Positions 27,956 through 36,274 of a stretch of DNA of 64,000 nucleotides are shown one piece after another. The first letter of the stretch is position 1, and every line of letters begins with the position of its first letter. The notes under the pieces were generated by a model. The model was not told the DNA's origin. It worked only from the letters and a program-made list of their open reading frames with translations, and did not search any database. A program made the translations under genes and the position numbers. This stretch comes from Clostridia bacterium (GTDB taxonomy: Bacteria; Bacillota; Peptococcia; DRI-13; UBA5745), in the NCBI GenBank assembly GCA_018436095.1, contig JAHDMJ010000011.1:62001-126000 (forward strand). The letters are read 5' to 3'.

Positions 27956-28522
27956 CTAGAATTTCAGCAGGACGCCTACCACTGCCGCAACGGCAATATA
28001 AACTATAGGATGCCATTTCAGTTTAAAATTCATTACCGTCATGATGATAAACATAACCAGAGCCGGGAAATGAAACAGCTCCAGGAAAGAACCGCTTTGC
28101 CGGAAAGCAGCCCAATCCACCAAAGAAATAGTCATGATTTTAAAGCCGGCGGCAGCAATCAGCCCGCAAACCGCCGGGCGCAAACCGTAAAACACAGCCT
28201 CCACGTAAGGGCTGGCTTTAAATTTGTTCAGGAACCTGGCCACGGTTACGCCGATAATCAGGGAAGGCACCACATAAGCGACGGTAGCCAACACTCCGCC
28301 CAAGACGCCGGCCACCGTAAAGCCTACATAGGTGGCCATATTGATGCCTATGGGGCCGGGTGTGGACTCCGATACGGCAATGATATTGGCTAAATCCGCA
28401 TGAGTATACCAGTGGTATTTGTCAGATAATGCGTAAAGGAAAGGCAGAGCAGCCAAACCGCCGCCTATGGCAAATATGCTGATTTTGGCAAACTCCAGGC
28501 AAAGCTGCAGATAAGTATTCAT
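27956..28522 (-). CDS. Chromate-transporter family protein, short form (second half of pair)
   Basis: CHR-superfamily membrane protein of 188 residues, one half of the two-gene form found in Gram-positives. It shows the signature ISIFAIGGGLAALPFLY, ESTPGPIGINMATYVG, and about five membrane segments. It overlaps the preceding partner by four bases (ATGA), so the two are translated together and probably form a heterodimer. Chromate export is known for some members; for the short pairs the natural substrate is unsettled. Confidence 0.9.
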   Translation of the reverse strand: MNTYLQLCLEFAKISIFAIGGGLAALPFLYALSDKYHWYTHADLANIIAVSESTPGPIGINMATYVGFTVAGVLGGVLATVAYVVPSLIIGVTVARFLNKFKASPYVEAVFYGLRPAVCGLIAAAGFKIMTISLVDWAAFRQSGSFLELFHFPALVMFIIMTVMNFKLKWHPIVYIAVAAVVGVLLKF

Positions 28523-29148
28523 CGCTTATCACCGGCCCTTTCCTGATTTTTTTCGCTTTCCTGGGGGTTTTGCAGGCTCTCCGGTTTCTGTACGCTCTCC
28601 GGCTTTCTGCCAATTTTCCCGCTTAATAAGCTTAGAGCAAGGCCGGCTATGGCTGCTAAAACCACCAGAGGCACAGGTGTGATTTTCAGCCAGGCGGAAG
28701 CGAGGAAAGTAGCCACGGCAATAACAGCCGTAGTCAGGTTGACGACGCCCTTTTTGGCCATGGTATAAATAGCATTGGCTACTAAAGCGCAAACAGCCAC
28801 CCGAATACCGGCGAAAGCACTTTGCACCACTGCCAAATCGGAAAAATTCTGGATCAACGAAGCAATAGCCAGAATGATCAATAATGAGGGCATCACCAGG
28901 CCCGTAGCCGCAATGGCGGCGCCCCTTCTGCCCTTTACGTTATAGCCGATAAAAATAGCGGTGTTAACGGCGATGAGCCCGGGCAGGCATTGGCCTACGG
29001 CATAATAATCCATGACCTCTTCCTGGCTGGCCCAGTTTCTCTTTTCCACTATCTCCCTTTGCATTAAGGGCAGCACCGTATAGCCGCCGCCAAAGGTTAA
29101 AGCACCAATACGAAAAAACGTAAAAAACATATCCCAATAAAAAGCCAT
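28519..29148 (-). CDS. Chromate-transporter family protein, short form (first half of pair)
   Basis: Partner of the preceding entry, 209 residues from ATG 29148, which has a GGGAG site; the frame extends to ATG 29163 without one. Signature FRIGALTFGGGYTVLPLMQREIV and GQCLPGLIAVNTAIFIGY. The C-terminal tail after about residue 185 is charged and Gln/Glu-rich, likely cytoplasmic. It lies 33 bases after ggt and is probably in the same transcript. Confidence 0.9.
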   Translation of the reverse strand: MAFYWDMFFTFFRIGALTFGGGYTVLPLMQREIVEKRNWASQEEVMDYYAVGQCLPGLIAVNTAIFIGYNVKGRRGAAIAATGLVMPSLLIILAIASLIQNFSDLAVVQSAFAGIRVAVCALVANAIYTMAKKGVVNLTTAVIAVATFLASAWLKITPVPLVVLAAIAGLALSLLSGKIGRKPESVQKPESLQNPQESEKNQERAGDKR

Positions 29149-29181
29149 TTCTTCATCTCCCATGTGATATTGATCCGGTAT

Positions 29182-30795
29182 TTACCAAGCAGCAACGCAA
29201 CCGTCGGTGCGGTACTCGCTGCCGCCGCAGAAAATCCCCTGTTCATCCCGCCAAATAATTTGTCCCCGGCCAAAGTTGCGGTTATGGGGAGCATAATGAA
29301 TATCGTGGCCCTTGGCCGCTAAGGCCGTTACCAACTCTTGAGGAAAGCCGGGCTCCACCAGGATGGTTCTGCCTTCTGTCCATTGCCAGCGGAAACCGTC
29401 CAGGGCTTGCTGGGGATTCAGGTGGAAATCTACCGTATTCATAACTACCTGGACATGGCCCTGGGGCTGCATGAAAGCACCCATGACCCCAAAGGGCCCC
29501 ACCGCCTGGCCATCCTTGGTCAGGAAGCCGGGAATAATGGTATGATAAGGCTTTTTCTCCGGTCCTACGCAGTTTTCCGATGCCGGATCCATATAGAAAT
29601 TGGTGCCCCGGTTGTGCAAAGCGATGCCGGTGCCCGGCACCACCAGACCGGAACCGAAGCCCCGGTAATTGCTTTGGATGTAGGAAACCATGTTGCCCTG
29701 GCTGTCGGCGGTACAGAGATAGACAGTACCCGCTCCCTCCGGCTTGCCCGGTGCAGGATCCCGGGCCTCCCCGGTAATCAGGCGGCGGCGCTCAGCGGCA
29801 AAGGCCTCGTTTAAAAGCTGCTCCGTATTTACCTTCATGCTCCGGGGATCGGCGATGTATCTCTTGCCATCGGCAAAAGCCAGTTTCATGGCTTCCAACT
29901 GGCGGTGAATAGTTTCCGCATTATCCCGTTCAGTAAATTCCATACCTTTCAATATATTCAGAGCCATTAAGGCCACAATGCCGTGGCCATTGGGAGGAAT
30001 CTCCCAAACGTCATAGCCCCGGTAATTGACGGAAATAGGCTCCACCCATTCCGGTTGATAAGCTTCCAGGTCTTCTTTACGAATCAAGCCGCCGGTATCC
30101 AGGGAGAATTGATGAATAGCCGACGCCAGGCTGCCTTTATAGAAAGCCTGGCCTTTTGTCCTGGCAATCTCCCGTAAAGTTCCGCCATGATAAGGGCTGC
30201 GCCAAAGCTCACCGGCCCGGGGAGCTCTGCCTTCCGGGGCAAAAACCTTAAACCACTCCTGGAATTCCGGCCCGATTCCCTCTTTTTTATACAGATGATA
30301 AGCCTCTTGCCAAAGAAGGGAAATAACCGGCGAAACGGGATAGCCTTCCTCGGCATAATTGGCGGCAGGCTCCACCACCTCTTCCAATGACAGCCGGCCA
30401 AACCTCTCGGATAAGCCGGCCCAGCCTGCCGGCAGGCCCGGGACCGTTACCGGCACCCAACCGGTGAATGGCATAGTCTGATAGCCCCGCTTCAGAACCT
30501 CTTCCCTGGTCAGCGCCTTGGGAGAAGGGCCGCTGGCGTTAAGACCGTGCAGCTTGCCGCCGGTCCAAACCAGAGCAAAGCAATCACCGCCGATGCCGTT
30601 GGAAGTAGGCTCCAGCACCGTCAAAGCCGCCGCCGTGGCAATAGCGGCGTCCACCGCATTGCCCCCCTTCTTTAGAATATCAAGGCCTGCCTGGGCCGCC
30701 AGAGGCTGGGAGGTGCAGACCATGCCTTTTTTACCGTAGACCGGCCTTTTCACCGCACCATAAACTTCCTGCAAAGCATCAAACTGCAACGCCAT
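29182..30795 (-). CDS. Gamma-glutamyltransferase family protein
   Basis: Ntn-hydrolase that cleaves gamma-glutamyl bonds such as glutathione's. 537 residues from ATG 30795, whose AAGGAG site lies inside the end of coaX. GMVCTSQPLAAQAG and EPTSNGIGGDCFALV mark the large subunit. Self-cleavage is expected before the Thr of GTVYLCTADSQGN, with the later GSGLVVPGTGIALHNRG matching the small subunit. No signal peptide is visible, so it appears cytoplasmic, unlike secreted GGTs; activity on glutathione is not assured. The OPT transporter upstream of coaX could supply peptide substrates (inference). Confidence 0.92.
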   Translation of the reverse strand: MALQFDALQEVYGAVKRPVYGKKGMVCTSQPLAAQAGLDILKKGGNAVDAAIATAAALTVLEPTSNGIGGDCFALVWTGGKLHGLNASGPSPKALTREEVLKRGYQTMPFTGWVPVTVPGLPAGWAGLSERFGRLSLEEVVEPAANYAEEGYPVSPVISLLWQEAYHLYKKEGIGPEFQEWFKVFAPEGRAPRAGELWRSPYHGGTLREIARTKGQAFYKGSLASAIHQFSLDTGGLIRKEDLEAYQPEWVEPISVNYRGYDVWEIPPNGHGIVALMALNILKGMEFTERDNAETIHRQLEAMKLAFADGKRYIADPRSMKVNTEQLLNEAFAAERRRLITGEARDPAPGKPEGAGTVYLCTADSQGNMVSYIQSNYRGFGSGLVVPGTGIALHNRGTNFYMDPASENCVGPEKKPYHTIIPGFLTKDGQAVGPFGVMGAFMQPQGHVQVVMNTVDFHLNPQQALDGFRWQWTEGRTILVEPGFPQELVTALAAKGHDIHYAPHNRNFGRGQIIWRDEQGIFCGGSEYRTDGCVAAW

Positions 30796-30797
30796 TC

Positions 30798-31571
30798 TTA
30801 CCACTCCTTCCGGTTTCTGTTGTAAATCAATCGCAGTCCTTCTAACGTCAAATTATTGTCTACCAGGTCGATAGTCTCCGATTCCTCGGCGATTACTTCG
30901 GCCATGCCGCCGGTGGCAATAACCCGGGGCTTGGCGCCCAGCTCTTTAATCAGCCGGTGGACTATACCGTCCACCAGCCCGATATAACCGTAAATCAGGC
31001 CTGACTGCATGCTGACTACCGTATTGCGGCCAATAACCTGCTTAGGCTTCACCAGCTCGATTCTGGGCAGCTTAGCGGCCCGCTGAAACAAGGCTTCTGC
31101 CGAAATACCGATACCGGGGCTGATGACGCCTCCCAGATAACGGCCTTCCTCATCAATGACACAAAAGGTAGTGGCCGTACCAAAATCAATAATGATCAAG
31201 GGGCCGCCGTGCTGTTCAAAACCGGCTACAGCATTGACGATACGGTCTGCCCCCACTTCCCTGGGGTTGTCATAAAGTATGGGCAAGCCTGTTTTGACGC
31301 CGGGTCCTACCACCAAGGGCTCGAGGTTAAAACACTGGCGTATCATTCTCTCCAAGGTGGGCATGATGGGCGGCACCACCGAGGAAATAATGACGGCAGA
31401 TATGTCCCGGGGCCACATCTGGGCGCAGGATAAAAATGACCTGATCTTAATTTCGTATTCGTCGGCAGTCTGGTTGCGGTCCGTGGCCAGCCGCCAGGCG
31501 TGAAGCAAGGTCTCCTCTTTATATACGCCCATGACAATATTGGTATTCCCCACATCAAAAACTAAAAGCAT
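30798..31571 (-). CDS. coaX: Type III pantothenate kinase
   Basis: First step of coenzyme A synthesis, phosphorylating pantothenate. 257 residues. ASKHA-fold marks: [16 protein letters not shown] (phosphate 1 loop with catalytic Asp), [28 protein letters not shown] and [17 protein letters not shown] precedes ATG 31571. In Firmicutes coaX normally sits near ftsH and dusB, consistent with this cluster. The following ggt starts two bases after its stop. Confidence 0.96.
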   Translation of the reverse strand: MLLVFDVGNTNIVMGVYKEETLLHAWRLATDRNQTADEYEIKIRSFLSCAQMWPRDISAVIISSVVPPIMPTLERMIRQCFNLEPLVVGPGVKTGLPILYDNPREVGADRIVNAVAGFEQHGGPLIIIDFGTATTFCVIDEEGRYLGGVISPGIGISAEALFQRAAKLPRIELVKPKQVIGRNTVVSMQSGLIYGYIGLVDGIVHRLIKELGAKPRVIATGGMAEVIAEESETIDLVDNNLTLEGLRLIYNRNRKEW

Positions 31572-31602
31572 AGAGTTCCTCCTGTATACAAGATAGAGGC
31601 TG

Positions 31603-33312
31603 CTATTTTAAAGCAGTAAAAAAGCTGAGAAAAGCCAGCAGAACGCCGGTCAGGCTTTCACCGCCGAAGACGCCGGAGGCCAGAACCATACCCTTATCCT
31701 GGCTTTGGGGCCAAAGCTTATCCGTAACCCAGCGGATAACGCCGCCGATAAAGATAGCGGCCGAAAAGGCAAAAGGAAGATATAAGCCGATGCCCAAAGT
31801 GGTGGCCGGCAAACCGAAAAAGCAGAGGGCTGCGCCGGCCATGGCACCGCTCCAAAACACCAAAGGATCAAAGGCGCTGTTGACCATGGAAAACACCAGC
31901 CGGGCCTGAGGCGCAGGTAAAGCGTCGGAAAAAACCGGGCCGAACTGGCCGATAACCACAAATAAGGTGAAACTGGCCACCACAGCCCCAAGCAGCCCCC
32001 CTACACCCTGGGCAATCAACTGCTCCTTGGGATTGGTGCCGATAATCTGGCCGGCCCGGTAGTCAAACATAGTATCGCCGGCAAAGCCGCTGGCCACCGC
32101 CACCACTGCCGCTACCATCAGGCTGGATTGCCACTGGGGTTTAAATAAGAAAGCCGCTCCCATCATGACAATTATGCCGAAAATCTCCATAGGATCGATG
32201 CCGGATTCGCCTGTTACCAGGCAAGCCATCAGCGTCATCAAGAATGTGCCTGCTATCACAAATAAGCTGAGAGAAAATCCCATACCGGCTCCAACGCAGG
32301 CCAGAGCTGCGCCTATGGCGGCAATGAGCAGCCAGGTCATGTTGCCCGGCCCGGTCCGCTCTCCGGAAAGGCTTGGTTTGCCTGAGGAGGACTTTGACCC
32401 TAAAGCAGCCCCTCCGCCCGCTTTGCCTTCCTTGAGGCCAGCCTTCTGCCGCTCCTTGATCTGGCTATGGAAAAACCGCAGTAAGGTCCCTAAGCCGGCG
32501 CCCACCATAAGGCCCAAGCCCAGGGTGTCTTTAAATGAAGCCGCGGCGGCGGCATCGGCAAAGAATCCTCCGGCTACGCCAAAGGGCAGGATAATAAAAT
32601 ATGCCAGCAAGGCTCCGCCAAAAAGCACCGCCGTGTAAATACCGCCGATCATATAGCCGATGGCAGGGGCCATGGGGTAGAGCATAACGCCGGCCTGAAT
32701 ACCGGCGGCCCCCGGCAGCGTAAAGCTGATAAGCTGGGGTATTTTGCCCAGCCAATCCCGGATAAAAGTGAATACGGCGCTGATGGCCAAGGAAACTGCC
32801 AGCAGTTTGCCTTTGCTGCCGCCGGCGTCGCCGCTCTTTATGGTTTCCGCCGCCGCCATACCGATGGGAAAAGGCAGCTTCCTTTGCTCCAGCAGCATGG
32901 GCCGCCAGTACCAAGTCAGAGCCAGTCCCAGAAAAAGGCCGGCCAAAGCAATCAACAGCACCGGCAGAAAAAAGGCGGACAACTGAGGCCCCTGGCCTTC
33001 CGCCCACAAACCGGGCAAAGTAAAGGCCATTCCGCCGGCAATCATGGCGCCGGCAGTCATGGCCGTTTGCGTCACATTAATCTCATTTAAATTCGTATTG
33101 CCCATTAGCTTCAAAATACTCATGGCGGCAATTGAAGCAAAAACCGTAGGCCAGGGCAGAGCCCCCATCCGTAAGGCCACATACAGAGAGCTGGCCGTCA
33201 ATAATGCGGAGCCCAAAGCTCCCCAAATCAGAGCCCGAAGGGTAAGTCCCGTGGAAAACTGCCTTTGCTCCCCCTGTGTGAATTCCTGGTCAGTCCGTGG
33301 TTTGTTTGTCAT
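31603..33312 (-). CDS. OPT-family oligopeptide transporter
   Basis: Integral membrane transporter with about 14-16 segments, 569 residues. Family marks are the N-terminal [37 protein letters not shown] and the late [17 protein letters not shown] Gly/Ser/Lys-rich cytoplasmic loop lies around residues 290-320. ATG 33312 is eight bases from an AGAAAGG site; ATG 33321 also fits and overlaps the stop of a 23-codon ORF upstream. Known substrates of OPT proteins are small peptides and metal chelates. Adjacent coaX-ggt suggests a link to gamma-glutamyl peptides (inference). Confidence 0.88.
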   Translation of the reverse strand: MTNKPRTDQEFTQGEQRQFSTGLTLRALIWGALGSALLTASSLYVALRMGALPWPTVFASIAAMSILKLMGNTNLNEINVTQTAMTAGAMIAGGMAFTLPGLWAEGQGPQLSAFFLPVLLIALAGLFLGLALTWYWRPMLLEQRKLPFPIGMAAAETIKSGDAGGSKGKLLAVSLAISAVFTFIRDWLGKIPQLISFTLPGAAGIQAGVMLYPMAPAIGYMIGGIYTAVLFGGALLAYFIILPFGVAGGFFADAAAAASFKDTLGLGLMVGAGLGTLLRFFHSQIKERQKAGLKEGKAGGGAALGSKSSSGKPSLSGERTGPGNMTWLLIAAIGAALACVGAGMGFSLSLFVIAGTFLMTLMACLVTGESGIDPMEIFGIIVMMGAAFLFKPQWQSSLMVAAVVAVASGFAGDTMFDYRAGQIIGTNPKEQLIAQGVGGLLGAVVASFTLFVVIGQFGPVFSDALPAPQARLVFSMVNSAFDPLVFWSGAMAGAALCFFGLPATTLGIGLYLPFAFSAAIFIGGVIRWVTDKLWPQSQDKGMVLASGVFGGESLTGVLLAFLSFFTALK

Positions 33313-33317
33313 CCGAA

Positions 33318-33389
33318 TCATCCTTTCTGCAGGCCCAAAAAAATGGCCCCGGCTACCAAAGTTGCCGAAGGCTGCTGTGTTTCGGGCAT
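33318..33389 (-). CDS. Possible 23-codon leader ORF upstream of the OPT transporter
   Basis: ATG 33389 to TGA 33318 encodes a 23-residue peptide with a hydrophobic second half (ATLVAGAIFLGL). The stop overlaps ATG 33321 of the transporter frame as ATGA, as coupled genes do. The ribosome site is weak. It may be chance. Confidence 0.25.
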   Translation of the reverse strand: MPETQQPSATLVAGAIFLGLQKG

Positions 33390-33561
33390 CTTTGTCTCAG
33401 TCCTATCCTTAGGATCCAAGCATACCTGTAGTTGAAGGGTACCTATGAAATTGTCCGTTGCCCTCCCCGGCGGCGGCCCGGTGGCCGCGGAGCAGGCTTC
33501 TCACGAAACCGGTATAGGATTCCTGCGGCTGCCGCCTTTCGGATATCCTTACCTTGCCCCT

Positions 33562-34065
33562 TTATTCCCCGGCAATATTCATCTTAACATCCGCCGCCGG
33601 AATTTTCAATACTATGCCCTCATGTATCCACGGCAGACCCCATTTAGCCAGCAAGCTTATACCCATCTCCCCTAAAGGCCCCAGAACAAAAGCCCTTTCC
33701 CCCATCCGGGGATGAGGCACCGTCAAATCCGGCAGATTGATGGTTAAGTCGCCGATCAGCAGTATGTCCACATCCAGAGTGCGGGGCCCCCAACGCAGGT
33801 TTCTTTCCCGCTTATACTCCCTTTCGGCCTGCCGGCAAACCTCCAATAATTCAAGGGGCTCAAGGCTTGTGCTGCAATGAACTGCCATATTGTAAAAAGG
33901 CGGCTGGTCCGTATAGCCTACCGGCTCCGTCTCATATATGCCGGAGCAGTTCCGAAATGCCAGTCCATTGGCCAGTAAAAAAGCCACTCCCCCCATTAAA
34001 TTTTCATAACGGTTGCCCAGGTTGCTGCCCAAGGACAGCCAAACATCATAGATCTGACCGGACAT
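33562..34065 (-). CDS. folK: 7,8-dihydro-6-hydroxymethylpterin pyrophosphokinase
   Basis: Folate pathway: pyrophosphorylates hydroxymethyl-dihydropterin for FolP. 167 residues. LSLGSNLGNRYENL, the YETEPVGYTDQPPFYN loop, and RWGPRTLDVDILLIGD with the Mg-binding Asp pair, then VPHPRMGERAFVL are all present. GAGGAG precedes ATG 34065. It is third in folP-folB-folK order but is parted from folB by 534 bases filled with element R6. Confidence 0.95.
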   Translation of the reverse strand: MSGQIYDVWLSLGSNLGNRYENLMGGVAFLLANGLAFRNCSGIYETEPVGYTDQPPFYNMAVHCSTSLEPLELLEVCRQAEREYKRERNLRWGPRTLDVDILLIGDLTINLPDLTVPHPRMGERAFVLGPLGEMGISLLAKWGLPWIHEGIVLKIPAADVKMNIAGE

Positions 34066-34110
34066 AGAGGCTCCTCTTTTCTAATTTGTTCATAACTGCA
34101 CGGTTCCATA

Positions 34111-34390
34111 TGGTGAAGATTTTACGTTTGTACGCAATGAGCCAGGGCGGAGTGTACAAAATTTACGGTTGTAGGTAATTAGCCGGAGCGAGTTGTACAA
34201 ATTTTTCGGTTATAGGTAACATGCAAATGGAAAATTGGGTCAAAAGGGTTAAAATGCTCTCGATTTGGCCTGGGATTGGCCTAAATTGCCCAAAATCTTT
34301 TTGGAGAGGAGCTGCAATTCACCCACAAGTGGAAATTTTGTACAAGCTAAGTTCTGAAACTGCATACGAGTGGAGATTTTATACAAAAAT
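34111..34390. repeat. Intergenic modular inverted-repeat element R6 (subtype C), inside the folate operon
   Basis: Fills the folB-folK gap. Forward units at 34153-34175 and 34194-34216 (TGTACAAA-TTT-CGGTT pattern, 41-bp period); reverse units at 34327-34344 and 34367-34386 (40-bp period). A decayed fifth unit may lie near 34116-34133. The core (ATTTGGCCTGGGATTGGCCT, 34263-34282, and on) resembles the core of R7. Bases 34391-34599 hold nothing I can call. Confidence 0.75.
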
Positions 34391-34599
34391 CCGAGGACAT
34401 TTTCCCAAGATTTTTTAAATGCTGTCACCCTGAAGAAAACTTTAGCCTCTACAATCCTGCCACTGCCCAAAGAGGCAAGTTCAACAGCCAGTCCTCTTTT
34501 TTATAATCAGCCATGGATGTCCTAATGGATTGTGGAGGCTTGAATTTCTCATTACATAACATATTTTCAAACGTCTGCCGTCTAATTAGCCCTTTAGCC

Positions 34600-34998
34600 T
34601 CATATCTGGCTGCGATTACGCGTAAGCTCCACCGCCGCATAATCCAGAGGCCCTCCCAAAGGAGCCTGGGGCTTTTTCAGCAAAACCTTAACGCTTTCTA
34701 TTTGCCCGAAAGTAAAACAAGCATTAATCACTGCCTGAGCCAAAGCTTCAATAAGGGCAAAAGAAGGTCCTTCCACCACAGCCTTCACCCGTTCATATAC
34801 TTCGGCATAGCTCAAGGTATCGTCGAGAGCATCACTGGCTGCCGCCTTGGCCAGATCCATGGTCATTTCCAGATCCACCACAAACCATTGGCCCAGCTCC
34901 AATTCGGCCTTCAGGCAGCCGTGGCGGCCATAAAACCGCAGGCCCTTGAGAATAATTTTATCGCTGATTATTGTATTGCTGCTCATTGTATCGCTCAT
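34600..34998 (-). CDS. folB: Dihydroneopterin aldolase
   Basis: Folate pathway: converts dihydroneopterin to hydroxymethyl-dihydropterin. 132 residues. DKIILKGLRFYGRHGCLKAE, LSYAEVYERVKAVVE, and the end VKVLLKKPQAPLGGPLDYAAVEL match the family. ATG 34998 follows GGGAG; the adjacent GTG 35001 overlaps the folP stop by one base. Cotranscribed with folP. Confidence 0.95.
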   Translation of the reverse strand: MSDTMSSNTIISDKIILKGLRFYGRHGCLKAELELGQWFVVDLEMTMDLAKAAASDALDDTLSYAEVYERVKAVVEGPSFALIEALAQAVINACFTFGQIESVKVLLKKPQAPLGGPLDYAAVELTRNRSQI

Positions 34999-35000
34999 CA

Positions 35001-35981
35001 CTAAATCTCCCTTTTGCTGTCCGCTAAAGAACTTGTCATCAGCGCCTGGGCCATCATCAAAGCCTCCGCCGTTTCCTTCACGTCATGAACCCTTACAAAA
35101 GCCCCGCCGCCAAGAGCCGCCCACACTGCCGCCACCAGGGAACCCGCCAAACGTCCGCCAGCCTCCGGGTTGCCGCTGGCCTTGCCGATGAAGCCCTTCC
35201 TGGAGGCTCCGATGTATACCGGGCTGCCTAAAGCCTGCAACTGCCGGCAGTTGTTTAGGATGGCCAAATTCTCACCATAGATTTTGCCAAAACCCAGTCC
35301 CGGATCTAAGGCTATATACTCTCCGGGCAAGCCGGCTTCCATATAAAGCTGCCGCAAAGCTGCCAAATCCTCCAGCACCGCCGTCAGGCTGCCCCGGTCC
35401 ATGCCGGCAGGCCGGTGCATCAAAATCAAGGGTACTTGGTAGCGGGCAGCTATCCGGGCCATTTCCGGATTGCCGCCGCTTTCATCATTAAGAATGTGAG
35501 CCAGACCCTGACCCAGTACTTTGTCAGCCAGGGCGGGCTTGTCCGTATCCAAAGAAATCAAGGGCCCGGCGGCAAAGCTTGCCGCTGCTGCGCCTTCCTC
35601 CCGGTAGGCTGCCTGCCGGCGGGCTTCCTGCCGAAGTGCTTCCTGCTGCTGCCGGGCTTTTTCCAGGGCCTCCTGCAAGGCCAAAAGTACCGGCAGCACC
35701 CGCTGTTCTTCCTCTTCCGCACTAATGGGCACATGGCCCGGCCGGGTGGATTGGCCTCCCACATCAATGATGCAGGCCCCGTCCCGTACCATAGCCAAAG
35801 CCTGCTCAACCGCCGCTGCCGGCTGGAGATAGCGGCCGCCGTCAGAAAAGGAATCCGGCGTCACATTGAGTATGCCGGCAATATAAGGTTTTTCGGCCGG
35901 AAATGTCAGCGTTATCCCGGGCCAGCACCAATGCAAAACCTGTCCGCCCACTTTTTCAACATGAAAATTCCTTTTATCCAT
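35001..35981 (-). CDS. folP: Dihydropteroate synthase
   Basis: Joins hydroxymethyl-dihydropterin pyrophosphate to p-aminobenzoate; target of sulfonamides. 326 residues against about 280 usual. GILNVTPDSFSDGGRY, IIDVGGQSTRPGH, LDPGLGFGK and IGASRKGFIG are intact. The excess is an Ala/Gln/Arg-rich helical insert (about residues 105-140) just before ISLDTDKPALADKVL. Its start lies only ten bases from the recombinase remnant, so the island border falls directly upstream and any native promoter has probably been displaced. Confidence 0.95.
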   Translation of the reverse strand: MDKRNFHVEKVGGQVLHWCWPGITLTFPAEKPYIAGILNVTPDSFSDGGRYLQPAAAVEQALAMVRDGACIIDVGGQSTRPGHVPISAEEEEQRVLPVLLALQEALEKARQQQEALRQEARRQAAYREEGAAAASFAAGPLISLDTDKPALADKVLGQGLAHILNDESGGNPEMARIAARYQVPLILMHRPAGMDRGSLTAVLEDLAALRQLYMEAGLPGEYIALDPGLGFGKIYGENLAILNNCRQLQALGSPVYIGASRKGFIGKASGNPEAGGRLAGSLVAAVWAALGGGAFVRVHDVKETAEALMMAQALMTSSLADSKREI

Positions 35982-35991
35982 AATGATACCC

Positions 35992-36144
35992 CTAAACGGT
36001 TATCGTTTTGCTTTTATGGCGTGCCAAAACGTATCGCAATTCATTTTCATACTTGAATTTTACGGATAGGCCGCCGCCCTCATATACTTTAACATGGTCA
36101 ACCAGTTCTATCAATACATCCCGCGTCAACTTCTTGCGGAAAGC
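35992..36144 (-). pseudogene. 3' remnant of a large serine site-specific recombinase gene
   Basis: About 50 codons ending at 35992 read FRKKLTRDVLIELVDHVKVY then LSVKFKYENELR. This matches the C-terminal pattern of large serine recombinases of conjugative and mobilizable elements (the DUF4368-like end). The upstream part of the frame (to 36234) does not resemble the family, and the catalytic domain is missing. A scar of a mobile element bordering the MFS/MerR island. Confidence 0.6.
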
Positions 36145-36274
36145 GCGGGCGAGTGTCTTTACTATCACACAGTTTACGCGCCAAACATGAAATATAGAGC
36201 AGCACAACATAGGCGATGATATATTTCTATCCAATTGTATCGTGGGCGCTGCCGTCGCTACTCAGTTTTTTCAT

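Noticed and set aside
33445-33675. 76-codon rightward ORF overlapping the end of folK
   Set aside because: No ribosome site; overlaps a conserved gene on the other strand; composition-driven.
34449-34640. 63-codon leftward ORF overlapping the end of folB
   Set aside because: Overlaps folB out of frame, with no start signal or recognisable sequence.
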